The notes beneath the pieces are model-generated. The model did no database searches. It was not told where the DNA came from and was given only the letters and a program-made list of their open reading frames with translations. 64,000 nt of DNA from Flavobacterium bernardetii (lineage in GTDB: Bacteria; Bacteroidota; Bacteroidia; Flavobacteriales; Flavobacteriaceae), in assembly GCF_011305415.1 (NCBI RefSeq), contig NZ_JAANOQ010000006.1, forward strand, positions 1-64,000, written 5' to 3'. Positions 33,622 to 42,861 of this stretch are shown piece after piece (position 1 is the first letter of the stretch; the number at the start of each line of letters is the position of its first letter). Position numbers and translations under genes: made by a program.

Positions 33622-35956
33622 ATTTTTTATTACTTTTCGGTTTTAATGCTTTTTTCATTCCTTCCGTTTGTTTTCTTTCTGAAGCTTTGAATGGATACAA
33701 ATGCGAAATTCCCATTTTGTATGAATTTGGAATATCAGTAGCTTGAAATTGTTCGTAGGCTTGCGCATTTCTCACAAAATTCGCATCTAATAATAAAGGT
33801 CTTCCTAACGCTACTAAATCGGCACGACCGTTTAAAATAATCGTATTAATTTGATCTATATCTTGAATGTATCCAGCAGTTATCGTTGGGATATGAATGG
33901 TATTTCTTACTGTATCAGAAAAAGGCGTTTGCCACATTCTTCCTGTTTGTGGTTTTTGATTGGCAACTGTATTTCCGGTCGAAACGTTTATTATATCAGC
34001 TCCAGCATTTTTGAAAGCAGTGGCAATTATGATAACATCATCTTCTGAAATTCCGTTATCTGTCCAATCTGTTGCTGAAATTCGAACCGACATGGGTTTT
34101 TCTTTTGGAAACGCGTTTCGCATTTCGGTGAAAACTTGTAATGGAAACTTTAATCTGTTTTCGATGCTTCCTCCGAATTCATCTGTTCTGGCATTCGTTA
34201 ATGGAGATAGGAAAGACGCTAATAAAAATCCGTGATGTGCTTGCAATTCGATCATATCAAAATTGGCATCATTGGCATTTTTTGTAGCTTGAACGAATTG
34301 TGAAGTAATCAAATCCATGTCCGCTAAAGTCATTGCTTTTGGCGTATTTGAATTCTCATTAAAAGGAATCGCAGAAGCAGAAAGTAAATCCCAACTTGTA
34401 CCAGTAAAACTTTCTTCCCATGGTTTTTTTGTCGCGCCTTTTCTTCCAGAATGCCCTAATTGCATTCCGATTTTTGTTTGTGTATGTTGATGAATGAAAT
34501 CGTTAATTCGTTTCCATTCTTTAATTTGATTTTCGTTATAAATTCCGGCACAGCCTTCTGTAATTCTTCCTGTTTCTGAAATGGCGGTCATTTCTGTTAA
34601 AATCAAACTTAAACCTCCAACTGCTCTTGACGTATAATGTTGAAAATGCCAATCGTTTACCAATCCGTTTACTGCGGCATATTGTCCCATTGGCGCCATT
34701 ACAATTCGGTTTTGCAATTGTAAGTTTCGAAGTTGGAAAGGCGTGAAAGCAGCACTTTTGCCTTCGAGAGCCTCAAGCAACGTGTTTTGCTTTAAATTGT
34801 TGGCTGAGGCACTCGAAGCCAACAATTGTTGGTTAAATTCATTTAAAACTTTATCTGTGAAAGATTTATCGCGCAAGCGTAAGTTTTCGAAAGTTACTTT
34901 TTTAGCACGCGTCATGCATCCGAATGCGAATTGATAAAATGGATGTTGGTTATGACGGTTCATGTTTTCGAACCAATCTAACGAGACTAAAGCCGCATAT
35001 TGAATCATTTCAACTGTATTTCTACGCGTTTTATCATATTGTTGGAAAGCAGCTTGCACATCTTTTGGATTTGCGATTACAGCATCAGATAATCCGATAG
35101 CTGAATCCATCGCTAATTTCGTTCCAGAACCGATAGAATAATGCGCTGTCGCTTTGGCATCGCCTAATAAAACGATATTTTTATGATACCAATTTTCGTT
35201 GGTTACGTGCGGAAATTGGCGCCAATGTGATTTATTTGAAATTAGTGGATGACCGTCTAATTCAGCTGCAAATATTTCTGAAATTTTGGCAATAGTATCT
35301 GCTTCGTTGGTGACTTCGAAACCATGTTTTCGCCAAGTTTCATCAGAACATTCAAAAATCCAGGTACTCATTCCTTCTTGGTATTGGTACGAATGGGCTA
35401 CGATTAAACCATGTTCGGTATTTCTGAAAAAATACGTAAAAGCGTCTAAAGGTTTTGTAGAACCTAACCAAACGAAACGGTTTTTTTTCATTACGATTTT
35501 TGTCCCGAACTCCTTTTCATATTTGGTACGAATACTACTTCCAATTCCGTCTGAAGCGATAACGATATCAGCGTTTTCGAAGAGAGAAATATCATCTACG
35601 TTTTGTTCGAAATGCAAATTCACGCCTTCTTCTTTACAGCGTTGTTGTAACAATTGCAAAAGTGTTTTTCTGGAACAACCGCAAAATCCATTTCCTGCAA
35701 TACTAACCTCTTCCCCATCACGAGCAATAATAATATCGTCCCAATAAGCAAACTTGCTTCGAATTAATTCATAGGATTGCATGTCGCGTTTTAAGAATTC
35801 ACCCAAAGTTTCATCTGAGAAAACCACACCAAATCCAAAACTATCGTCTGGCTTGTTGCGTTCGTACACATCGATTTGGCAATGTGGCATTGCTTTTTTG
35901 GTTAATATCGAAAAATATAGTCCGCCAGGACCACCACCAATTACTGCTATTTTCAT
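33620..35956 (-). CDS. Fused FAD monooxygenase/Old Yellow Enzyme (salicylyl-CoA 5-hydroxylase or 2-aminobenzoyl-CoA monooxygenase/reductase type)
   Basis: The 778 residues form two enzymes in one chain. Residues 1 to about 380 are a class A flavoprotein monooxygenase: GGGPGGLYF at 7-15, DGIGSSIR near 136, GDAKATAHYSIGSG at 265-278. Residues from about 404 on form an Old Yellow Enzyme-like FMN barrel (FTPFQLRNLQLQNRIVMAPMG, QLGHSGRKG, ELQAHHGFLLASFLSPLTNAR, ALGRPLLLDANF). This fusion is known for 2-aminobenzoyl-CoA monooxygenase/reductase and salicylyl-CoA 5-hydroxylase, both acting on aryl-CoA thioesters. The adjacent ligase and thioesterase fit either. It is the key gene for the pathway. Confidence 0.88.
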   Translation of the reverse strand: MKIAVIGGGPGGLYFSILTKKAMPHCQIDVYERNKPDDSFGFGVVFSDETLGEFLKRDMQSYELIRSKFAYWDDIIIARDGEEVSIAGNGFCGCSRKTLLQLLQQRCKEEGVNLHFEQNVDDISLFENADIVIASDGIGSSIRTKYEKEFGTKIVMKKNRFVWLGSTKPLDAFTYFFRNTEHGLIVAHSYQYQEGMSTWIFECSDETWRKHGFEVTNEADTIAKISEIFAAELDGHPLISNKSHWRQFPHVTNENWYHKNIVLLGDAKATAHYSIGSGTKLAMDSAIGLSDAVIANPKDVQAAFQQYDKTRRNTVEMIQYAALVSLDWFENMNRHNQHPFYQFAFGCMTRAKKVTFENLRLRDKSFTDKVLNEFNQQLLASSASANNLKQNTLLEALEGKSAAFTPFQLRNLQLQNRIVMAPMGQYAAVNGLVNDWHFQHYTSRAVGGLSLILTEMTAISETGRITEGCAGIYNENQIKEWKRINDFIHQHTQTKIGMQLGHSGRKGATKKPWEESFTGTSWDLLSASAIPFNENSNTPKAMTLADMDLITSQFVQATKNANDANFDMIELQAHHGFLLASFLSPLTNARTDEFGGSIENRLKFPLQVFTEMRNAFPKEKPMSVRISATDWTDNGISEDDVIIIATAFKNAGADIINVSTGNTVANQKPQTGRMWQTPFSDTVRNTIHIPTITAGYIQDIDQINTIILNGRADLVALGRPLLLDANFVRNAQAYEQFQATDIPNSYKMGISHLYPFKASERKQTEGMKKALKPKSNKK

Positions 35957-35960
35957 ATTT

Positions 35961-36060
35961 TTTTGGTACGCGGATAAAACAGATTTACTAAAGTATAAAC
36001 GTTGGTGACCGCAATTTTATATTGTTTATATATTTTGGAACATAGATTCGAGAAATCATA
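35961..36060. repeat. Single GGTACGCGGAT module
   Basis: GGTACGCGGATAAAACAGATT and a downstream GGAACATAGATTCGAGAAATC match the modules at 4270-4574 and 28693-28976 but with more decay and no complete right arm. It lies between the SRPBCC and monooxygenase genes. Confidence 0.65.
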
Positions 36061-36089
36061 TTAATTCTTAAAATCAATGTTTCTTATTT

Positions 36090-36539
36090 TTACTTTTTCA
36101 TAAAATCAAATGCGCCTTTACGTAAATTGATGTTATATTCTAAATAGGCTTTTAGGCATGCTAAAAAATTAGACCAACCGAATGAATTTCCGGATAGCCA
36201 TTTTAATCCGGCTTCATTATTCTCCATGCTTTTTTCTGAAATTGAAACTAAAGTAGAATTGTTTTCTTTTTCCGAAAGGGTGATTTCTACTAGTAAATCG
36301 ACGCCTGAGTTTTCCCAATAAAAAGAAATGTATTTATCTTTTTCGATTTTCTGAACTTTAATGGGACATTCAATATCGAATTCAGGAAACTTCCAAATTA
36401 GATTTTTTCCTTCTTCCATAATTCCTGTGCTCTGAGAAATGAAATAATTAGACATTTTTTCAGGAAGGATGATTGCTTCAAAAACTTCGTGAATTGGTTT
36501 TTGAATTTGCATTGCACAGTTTATTTCTAACTTTTCCAT
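36090..36539 (-). CDS. SRPBCC (AHSA1-like) domain protein
   Basis: This is a 149-residue START/Bet v 1-like protein: MEKLEINCAMQIQKPIHEVFEAI at the start, IECPIKVQKIEKDKYISFYWE in the middle, and SFGWSNFLACLKAYLEYNI as the long C-terminal helix. Such folds bind hydrophobic ligands or act as chaperone-like activators; no specific activity can be read from the sequence. It starts two bases after the flavin reductase-like gene and is the second gene of the catabolic operon. Confidence 0.82.
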   Translation of the reverse strand: MEKLEINCAMQIQKPIHEVFEAIILPEKMSNYFISQSTGIMEEGKNLIWKFPEFDIECPIKVQKIEKDKYISFYWENSGVDLLVEITLSEKENNSTLVSISEKSMENNEAGLKWLSGNSFGWSNFLACLKAYLEYNINLRKGAFDFMKK

Positions 36540-36541
36540 AA

Positions 36542-37147
36542 CTATCCTCTTTTGATTGAAAAAATCTCTCCAAGTTTGGAATAATTTGAACCTGCTAAAC
36601 GCGCAACTGGTTTGTAAGTCTCTAAGTTGATTCTGTGATTTTCTTGTAGAATAGAATCGTCAATATGCATGGTAATTATTTTTCCGATGATAATACAAGC
36701 GCCACCATTTTGATGGTTTTCGATAAAATAATGATGCACCATTTCGCATTCAAAATGTACTAAACTTTCTTTGACACGTTTTGGTTTGATATATATTGAA
36801 TCAATTGGCGTTACGTTTGCTAATTCGAATTCATCCACATCTGAAGCTACACTTTGGGAAGTAGTGTTCATTTGTTCCACTACATCTTCAGTTACCAAAT
36901 TGACAACAAACTGTTTGTTTAGGATGATATTATTTAAGGTGTCTTTGTTTTTGTTTCCGGTTCGAACAGTGGAAAACATAACATGTGGCGGATCTTCACT
37001 TACTACATTAAAAAATGAAAACGGCGCTAAATTGTTATTTCCAAAACTATCAACAGTTGAAACCCAAGCGATAGGGCGTGGAATGACCGTGCCTGTTAAT
37101 AATTTATATAAAGCCGAAGATTCTGTATTTTGAATATCGAATTGCAT
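36542..37147 (-). CDS. Flavin reductase-like FMN-binding split-barrel protein
   Basis: The 201-residue protein is of the DIM6/NTAB flavin reductase family: TGTVIPRPIAWVSTVDSFGNNNLAPFSFFNVVSEDPP at the N-terminus (quoted region about residues 18-54) and VHFECEMVHHYFI, with GGACIIIGKI near the C-terminus. Members reduce or hold FMN, sometimes for a partner oxygenase. It is the first gene of the catabolic operon and could supply reduced flavin or act in a separate reductive step. The linked monooxygenase has its own FAD and FMN domains, so the need for it is unclear. Confidence 0.85.
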   Translation of the reverse strand: MQFDIQNTESSALYKLLTGTVIPRPIAWVSTVDSFGNNNLAPFSFFNVVSEDPPHVMFSTVRTGNKNKDTLNNIILNKQFVVNLVTEDVVEQMNTTSQSVASDVDEFELANVTPIDSIYIKPKRVKESLVHFECEMVHHYFIENHQNGGACIIIGKIITMHIDDSILQENHRINLETYKPVARLAGSNYSKLGEIFSIKRG

Positions 37148-37167
37148 TTTTGAGTTTTTAGTATCCT

Positions 37168-37175
37168 CAAAAATA
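37168..37175 (-). promoter_or_regulatory. -7 box upstream of the catabolic cluster
   Basis: TATTTTTG on the minus strand matches TAnnTTTG about 20 bases before the flavin reductase start. I found no TTG at the expected -33 distance, so this is a half promoter. Confidence 0.4.
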
Positions 37176-37252
37176 AGTTAAAAATAATAATAATTATATT
37201 TTTTTTGGTTTAAAATTATCTGAATATGTAAAGAATTTGAGTGATATTTAAA

Positions 37253-37852
37253 TTATTTAATTATCCACATCAGCATGTTTTTGTTGGCTTTCAGAAGCGC
37301 ATCAATTTCCTTCATACTTTCATTTGAAACAGCTGGGCAGCCCCAACCTTCAGGTGTGCCTTTTGGATACACTTCTTCAGATGTGATTTTCTCCCAAGAA
37401 TGCAATACAATTGCGCGTTTTACGGCGTTGGAGTTGGTTTTATCTTTTCCGATTAAAAGGTAATTGACTTTAATTCCCCACTGACTTACACCACGAGAAC
37501 TAATCACATATTTCCCAATGGAAGAGCAATGTGAATCGGGTTCATTTGAAATTGGCGCATTTTCTTTGCTTGAGGTCCAACTCCACATATGATCACCACA
37601 ACCGTGACTTACCATATAGGATTTAGTTCTGGTTTTATTTTTTAAATCGTAAACAAAGAAGCGCTTTAAACCAGAATGTACATCTAAATCGATCAATATA
37701 AATTTGTTTTGATTGAGGTTATTCTTTTTCACATAAGCATTTGCTTCTTTGACATAAGAGGTATAGTCTTTTGGTTTAATTTCTAATTTAGGTGTTTCCT
37801 TTTGGCAAGAAAGAAATAAGACTGCTAATAGGAATATTTTAATATAATTCAT
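37253..37852 (-). CDS. Murein L,D-transpeptidase catalytic domain lipoprotein
   Basis: The 199-residue protein begins with a lipoprotein signal (LLAVLFLSCQKE, Cys16). The body matches the YkuD_2 group of L,D-transpeptidase-like proteins: FILIDLDVHSGLKRFFVYDL, VSHGCGDHMW, IVLHSWEKI and the catalytic-type pattern GWGCPAVSN. It probably acts on peptidoglycan in the periplasm from a lipid anchor. It sits 105 bases upstream of the catabolic operon on the same strand, likely as a separate unit. Confidence 0.88.
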   Translation of the reverse strand: MNYIKIFLLAVLFLSCQKETPKLEIKPKDYTSYVKEANAYVKKNNLNQNKFILIDLDVHSGLKRFFVYDLKNKTRTKSYMVSHGCGDHMWSWTSSKENAPISNEPDSHCSSIGKYVISSRGVSQWGIKVNYLLIGKDKTNSNAVKRAIVLHSWEKITSEEVYPKGTPEGWGCPAVSNESMKEIDALLKANKNMLMWIIK

Positions 37853-37993
37853 TGTTAGTTTTTGTGAAATAACGAAGAAAATTGATTTTTAGTATTTGTT
37901 TGAAAAATCAAACTGAATTTCGCAATAAAAAACACCCCACCCTTTGGACACCTCCCGTTCAAATACGGGACAAGCTATCTAAAAGAGGAGAAT

Positions 37994-38027
37994 AAAAAAA
38001 GTCCCAATTTTAATTGGGACTTTTAAG
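37994..38027 (-). terminator. Terminator after infB
   Basis: GTCCCAATT (38001-38009) pairs with AATTGGGAC (38012-38020), with seven A to the left giving a U run on the minus-strand transcript. Confidence 0.88.
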
Positions 38028-38040
38028 TTATATCAAAATA

Positions 38041-40899
38041 TTATTTCAATTTCTTTTTGATTTCAATTTCGTGGAAACTTTCAATGATATCGTATTCTTT
38101 GATATCGTTGTATCCTTTAATTTGCATACCACAATCGTATCCTTTAGAAACTTCTTTTACATCGTCTTTGAAACGTTTTAAAGCTACTAACTCTCCAGTG
38201 AAGATAACAACACCTTCTCTAATTAATCGGATTCTGTTGTTACGGATTACTTTACCATCTGTAATCATACATCCAGCAATTGTACCAACTTTAGAAACTT
38301 TGAATAATTCTCTAATTTCTGCAGTACCTGTAATTTCTTCTTTCAATTCTGGAGAAAGCATTCCTTCCATTGCGTCTTTTAAGTCGTCAATTGCCGCGTA
38401 AATAATAGAATAGTTACGGATATCGATTTCTTCTTTGTCAGCTAAGGCTTTCGCATTTCCAGCAGGACGAACGTTAAATCCGATAATAATCGCATCAGAA
38501 GCAGAAGCTAATAATACGTCAGATTCTGTAATCGCTCCAACTCCTTTATGAATGATATTAATTTGAATTTCTTCTGTTGATAATTTAGAGAACGAATCAG
38601 ATAAAGCTTCAACCGAACCATCCACGTCTCCTTTAAGGATAATGTTTAATTCTTTAAATTGACCTAATGCAATACGACGACCAATTTCTGAAAGCGTAAT
38701 ATGCTTTTGTGTACGAACCGATTGTTCACGCGCTAATTGTGCACGTTTTGTTGCAATTTGTTTTGCTTCTCTTTCGTCTTCGTAAACATTAAATTTATCT
38801 CCAGCTGTTGGCGCTCCGTCTAAACCTAATACTGATACAGGTGTTGATGGACCAGCCACTTTAATACTGTTTCCTCTTTCATCAAACATGGCACGAATTT
38901 TACCATGATTTTTACCCGCTAACATATAGTCACCAATTTTCAAAGTTCCGGCTTGTACTAAAATAGTAGATACATAACCACGACCTTTATCTAATTGTGC
39001 TTCCACAACAGTTCCTTGTGCTGGTTTATTTGGATTAGCTTTAAGTTCTAAAACTTCCGCTTCTAACAATACTTTTTCTAACAATTCTGGAACTCCTTGT
39101 CCGAATTTAGCCGAAATATCATGAGATTGGTATTTTCCACCCCAATCTTCAACAAGTAAATTCATACCTGCTAATTGTTCTTTAATTTTTTCTGGATTCG
39201 CATTTGGTTTATCCACTTTGTTAATAGCGAAGATCATTGGAACTCCAGCTGCTTGAGCGTGAGAGATTGCTTCTTTTGTTTGAGGCATGATGTCATCATC
39301 CGCTGCCACTACAATAATAGCAATATCGGTAACTTGAGCACCACGAGCACGCATCGCCGTAAAGGCTTCGTGACCTGGTGTATCTAAGAAAGCGATTTTT
39401 TGACCACCATCTAAAGTTACTCCGTATGCTCCAATATGTTGTGTAATTCCTCCCGATTCTCCAGCAATAACGTTTGCTTTACGAATATAATCTAGTAAAG
39501 ATGTTTTACCGTGATCGACGTGACCCATTACTGTAACAATTGGCGCTCTGAATTCTAATTCTTCTTCTGTATCTTCAACAACTACGGCATTTTCTTCAAT
39601 GTCTGTAGTGATAAATTGCATTTCGTAACCAAATTCGTCAGCAACAATTGTTAATGTTTCTGCATCTAAACGTTGGTTCATGGTAACCATGATTCCTAAA
39701 GACATACACGTTCCGATTACTTTCGTAATTGGCACATCCATCATTGTAGCAATTTCACCAACTGTAACGAATTCTGTTACTTTCAGGATTTTGCTTTCTA
39801 AATCTTGTTGTGCTAAATCGTCATCTGAACGTTGACGGTGCGTATCTCTTTTATCTCTTCTATATTTTGCCGCTTTAGATTTATTACCTTTTCCTTGTAA
39901 TCTTTCTAAAGTTTCTTTAATTTGATTTTTTACTTCTTCTTCCGTTGGCTCCACTTTCACAACTGGTGTTGTTTTGTTGAAACCTGGTTTTTTGAAACCA
40001 CCTCCGCCTTGTCCGCCTTGGTATGGTTTTTTCACGAAACCACCTTGACCACCGCCTTGAGTATTTCCACCTGTTCCTCCAGCACCTGGAGTTCCTGGTT
40101 TGATAATTCTTTTACGTTTGTTGGCTGCAGCTCCTGCTCCGCCAGCTCCTGGCGTACCTGGTTTGTTTGCAGCTCCAGGTGTTCCTGGTTTTTTAAACTC
40201 TTCTTTCTTTTTCTTAGGTTTATTAAATTGAGATAAATCAATCGTTTGACCAGTAAAAGTTGCTCCTGAAAGCTTAGTATATTGTGTATCTAACTTTACT
40301 TCAATTGGAGTTCCGTCAGCATTAAATTCTTGCGGTTGAATAGAAGGTTCTTCAGCTTTAGCTGGAGCTTCTTTAGGTTTTTCAAAAGATTTTTTTACAG
40401 TTTCTGCAGGTTTGTCTGAAGTTTTTTCTGCAACAACTGGTTTTTCTTCTTTTGCAACAACATTATTTTCTTGAACAATAGCAGGTTTTTCCTCAGCAAC
40501 AACAGGTTTTTCTACTTTTGGTTGTTCTTGTTTTTTAGGATTCAAATCAATTTTTCCTAAAGTAACAGGAGCGGTAACAACTGCTCTTGCTTTAATAACT
40601 TCTTGTTTTTGTCTTTCTTCTTCTGCAAGACGCTTAACTTCAAGTTCTTTTTCGATTTCACGTTTTAATGCTTCTTTCTCTTTTTTCTTTTCTTCGCCAA
40701 CTTCTTTCGAAGCTACCTTATTTCCCTTATCGGCCGAAAAAATATCGCACAAGACGTCGAATTCCACTTGAGAAACTTTTGCATTGGGACTGTGCTCAAT
40801 GCTATGACCCTTTTCTTTTAAGGTGTCAACAGCTCTATCTAGTGAAATGTTGAATTCTTTTAAAACTTTACTTATTCGTATTACTCTTTCTTCAGACAT
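38041..40899 (-). CDS. infB: Translation initiation factor IF-2
   Basis: IF-2 is the GTPase that brings initiator tRNA to the 30S subunit and promotes 50S joining. The 952 residues start with an IF2_N-like domain ([26 protein letters not shown]). A long, charged Lys/Glu/Val-rich and then Gly/Pro-rich linker (to about residue 320) precedes the G domain: GHVDHGKT (G1), DTPGHEAF (G3) and NKVDKP (G4). The C-terminal domains that bind fMet-tRNA follow. It is the last gene of rimP-nusA-infB. Confidence 0.98.
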   Translation of the reverse strand: MSEERVIRISKVLKEFNISLDRAVDTLKEKGHSIEHSPNAKVSQVEFDVLCDIFSADKGNKVASKEVGEEKKKEKEALKREIEKELEVKRLAEEERQKQEVIKARAVVTAPVTLGKIDLNPKKQEQPKVEKPVVAEEKPAIVQENNVVAKEEKPVVAEKTSDKPAETVKKSFEKPKEAPAKAEEPSIQPQEFNADGTPIEVKLDTQYTKLSGATFTGQTIDLSQFNKPKKKKEEFKKPGTPGAANKPGTPGAGGAGAAANKRKRIIKPGTPGAGGTGGNTQGGGQGGFVKKPYQGGQGGGGFKKPGFNKTTPVVKVEPTEEEVKNQIKETLERLQGKGNKSKAAKYRRDKRDTHRQRSDDDLAQQDLESKILKVTEFVTVGEIATMMDVPITKVIGTCMSLGIMVTMNQRLDAETLTIVADEFGYEMQFITTDIEENAVVVEDTEEELEFRAPIVTVMGHVDHGKTSLLDYIRKANVIAGESGGITQHIGAYGVTLDGGQKIAFLDTPGHEAFTAMRARGAQVTDIAIIVVAADDDIMPQTKEAISHAQAAGVPMIFAINKVDKPNANPEKIKEQLAGMNLLVEDWGGKYQSHDISAKFGQGVPELLEKVLLEAEVLELKANPNKPAQGTVVEAQLDKGRGYVSTILVQAGTLKIGDYMLAGKNHGKIRAMFDERGNSIKVAGPSTPVSVLGLDGAPTAGDKFNVYEDEREAKQIATKRAQLAREQSVRTQKHITLSEIGRRIALGQFKELNIILKGDVDGSVEALSDSFSKLSTEEIQINIIHKGVGAITESDVLLASASDAIIIGFNVRPAGNAKALADKEEIDIRNYSIIYAAIDDLKDAMEGMLSPELKEEITGTAEIRELFKVSKVGTIAGCMITDGKVIRNNRIRLIREGVVIFTGELVALKRFKDDVKEVSKGYDCGMQIKGYNDIKEYDIIESFHEIEIKKKLK

Positions 40900-40954
40900 A
40901 TGTGTATTTTGCTTAATTTTCTGTGTTGTTGCGTTGCTATTATATGATTTTGAA

Positions 40955-42196
40955 TTAGCTATCTAATTCATTTTTTAAAATGTTGATTACATCTAAAATG
41001 GTTTCTTCTTCTAAATCTGTTCTTTTTACTAAATCAGCTACATCTTGATCAACAATACTTCTTGCTGTATCTAAACCGATTTTTTCAAATTCTTCGATAA
41101 TCCATTCTTCGATTTCATCGCTAAATTCTCTTAATTCTACATCATCTTCCTCTTGAACAACACCTTCACGAATTACATCTAATTCATATCCAGTTAATTG
41201 ACTTGCTAATTTAATGTTTTGTCCGTTTCTACCAATGGCTTTTGAAACTTCTTCAATTTTTAAGAAAACTTCTGCTTTTTTATTTTCTTCATCAATTTTT
41301 ACTGTAGAAACTTTAGCTGGGCTTAAAGCTCTGGTAATAAATAATTGTGTATTTTGTGTGTAATTAATTACGTCGATATTTTCGTTTCCTAACTCACGAA
41401 CAATTCCGTGAATACGTGAACCTTTCATACCTACACAAGCTCCTACTGGATCAATTCTGTCATCGTAAGAATCTACGGCAACTTTTGCTTTTTCACCAGG
41501 AATACGAACTACTTTTTTAATTGTAATTAAACCATCAAAAACTTCTGGAATTTCTTGTTCGAATAATTTCTCTAAGAAACTTGGAGCAGTTCTAGACATA
41601 ATAATTTGAGGTTTATTACCTTTAAGCTCAACACTTTCGATAATTCCTCTTACGTTTTCTCCTTTTTTGAAGAAATCGTTTGGTATTTGTTTTTCTTTTG
41701 GTAAGATAATTTCATTTCCATCATCATCCATTAAAACAACCATTTTAGGTCTTACGTGATGTACTTCTGCTGTATAAATATCACCAATTAAATCTTTAAA
41801 TTGCTTGTAAAGATTTGTATTATCGTGTTCATGAATTTTAGAAATTAAGTTCTGACGTAAAGCCAAGATTGCTCTTCTTCCTAAATCTATTAATTTAACT
41901 TCTTCAGATACTTCTTCACCAATTTCAAAATCTGGCTCGATTTTTCTTGCTTCTGTTAACGTGATTTCTTCATTTTCAAAATCTAAATCTTCATCAGCTA
42001 CAACCACACGGTTTCTCCATATTTCCATGTCTCCTTTATCAGGATTAATGATAATATCGAAATTGTCATCTGAACCATATTTCTTTTTTAACGCATTTCT
42101 AAACACATCTTCCAAAATTGCCATTAAGGTAACTCTGTCGATTAGTTTGTCGTCTTTAAATTCTGAAAATGAATCTATTAATGCAATATTCTCCAT
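40955..42196 (-). CDS. nusA: Transcription termination/antitermination factor NusA
   Basis: NusA binds RNA polymerase and controls pausing, termination and antitermination. The 413-residue protein contains an N-terminal polymerase-binding domain, an S1 domain ([22 protein letters not shown] region) and two KH domains ([52 protein letters not shown]). The acidic C-terminal repeats of E. coli NusA are absent, as in most bacteria. It is flanked by rimP and infB. Confidence 0.98.
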   Translation of the reverse strand: MENIALIDSFSEFKDDKLIDRVTLMAILEDVFRNALKKKYGSDDNFDIIINPDKGDMEIWRNRVVVADEDLDFENEEITLTEARKIEPDFEIGEEVSEEVKLIDLGRRAILALRQNLISKIHEHDNTNLYKQFKDLIGDIYTAEVHHVRPKMVVLMDDDGNEIILPKEKQIPNDFFKKGENVRGIIESVELKGNKPQIIMSRTAPSFLEKLFEQEIPEVFDGLITIKKVVRIPGEKAKVAVDSYDDRIDPVGACVGMKGSRIHGIVRELGNENIDVINYTQNTQLFITRALSPAKVSTVKIDEENKKAEVFLKIEEVSKAIGRNGQNIKLASQLTGYELDVIREGVVQEEDDVELREFSDEIEEWIIEEFEKIGLDTARSIVDQDVADLVKRTDLEEETILDVINILKNELDS

Positions 42197-42211
42197 GTTA
42201 TGCTTTATTTT

Positions 42212-42679
42212 TTAAAATGATATTATTACTACTGCTTCTTTTATATCTGTATAAGAAATCTTTAAAGTTTTCTCAACTGTAACTTTTCCTTTTCCAATTT
42301 CTTTAGGCTCTCTTGCGCTCCAAGTTAATGTTGCACCTTCCTCATCTGCTTCAGTTAACGTTCCTTCAACATCTCCTTGAGAAATTGTTTTCACTTTTAA
42401 CGTTCTACCGATATTTTTTTTATATTGCCTTACCAATTTTAACGGAGTTGACAAACCTGCTGAAGCGACTTCAATAGAAAATTCTATTTCTTCTCCTTCT
42501 AATCCGTTGTCTAAAAACCGATTAACGTTGATACAATCCTGCAAATTCACACCTGAATCTCCATCTAAAACAACGGAAATCTTGTTTGTTTCTGAAAAAT
42601 CTAAATCAATCAAAAACAATTGCGGGTACTCTTCTAACGCCTTGCCAAGCAAGTCTTTTACTTTTTCTTTAAATGTCAT
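42212..42679 (-). CDS. rimP: Ribosome maturation factor RimP
   Basis: RimP assists 30S subunit maturation. I choose ATG at 42679 (MTFKEKVKDLLGKALEEYP, 155 residues); an upstream in-frame ATG at 42697 would read into the leader hairpin. The N-terminal alpha/beta domain (LFLIDLDFSETNKISVVLDGD; VNRFLDNGLE; FSIEVASAGLSTPLK) and the C-terminal SH3-like barrel are complete. It is the first gene of rimP-nusA-infB. Confidence 0.93.
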   Translation of the reverse strand: MTFKEKVKDLLGKALEEYPQLFLIDLDFSETNKISVVLDGDSGVNLQDCINVNRFLDNGLEGEEIEFSIEVASAGLSTPLKLVRQYKKNIGRTLKVKTISQGDVEGTLTEADEEGATLTWSAREPKEIGKGKVTVEKTLKISYTDIKEAVVIISF

Positions 42680-42685
42680 CTTTAT

Positions 42686-42711
42686 AAAAAGAGGCACGCA
42701 ATGCGTGCCTC
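42686..42711 (-). terminator. Terminator-like hairpin in the rimP-nusA-infB leader
   Basis: GAGGCACGCA and its exact complement TGCGTGCCTC are separated by one base (42691-42711), and five U follow on the minus-strand transcript. It lies between the promoter and the rimP start, 11 bases before the ATG. It may be an attenuator or a palindromic repeat. Confidence 0.7.
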
Positions 42712-42740
42712 ATTATTTGGTTCATTACGAAATAACTGCG

Positions 42741-42773
42741 CAAATATACAACATTTTTTTTGAAATGCACAAA
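42741..42773 (-). promoter_or_regulatory. Promoter of rimP-nusA-infB
   Basis: On the minus strand TTTG (42770-42773) and TATATTTG (42741-42748) are separated by 21 bases, a full Bacteroidota consensus. The leader would be about 55 bases and contains the hairpin at 42691-42711. Confidence 0.75.
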
Positions 42774-42861
42774 TATTTCATTTTTCAAAAAAAGTTGAAC
42801 AATTCCAAAATAATTTTGTAATTTTATATTTGTTAACAAACCGTAATTAAATTTAAACACA

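Noticed and set aside
42680..42697. Six-codon N-terminal extension of RimP
   Set aside because: It is the translation of the leader hairpin; the RimP fold begins at the ATG at 42679.
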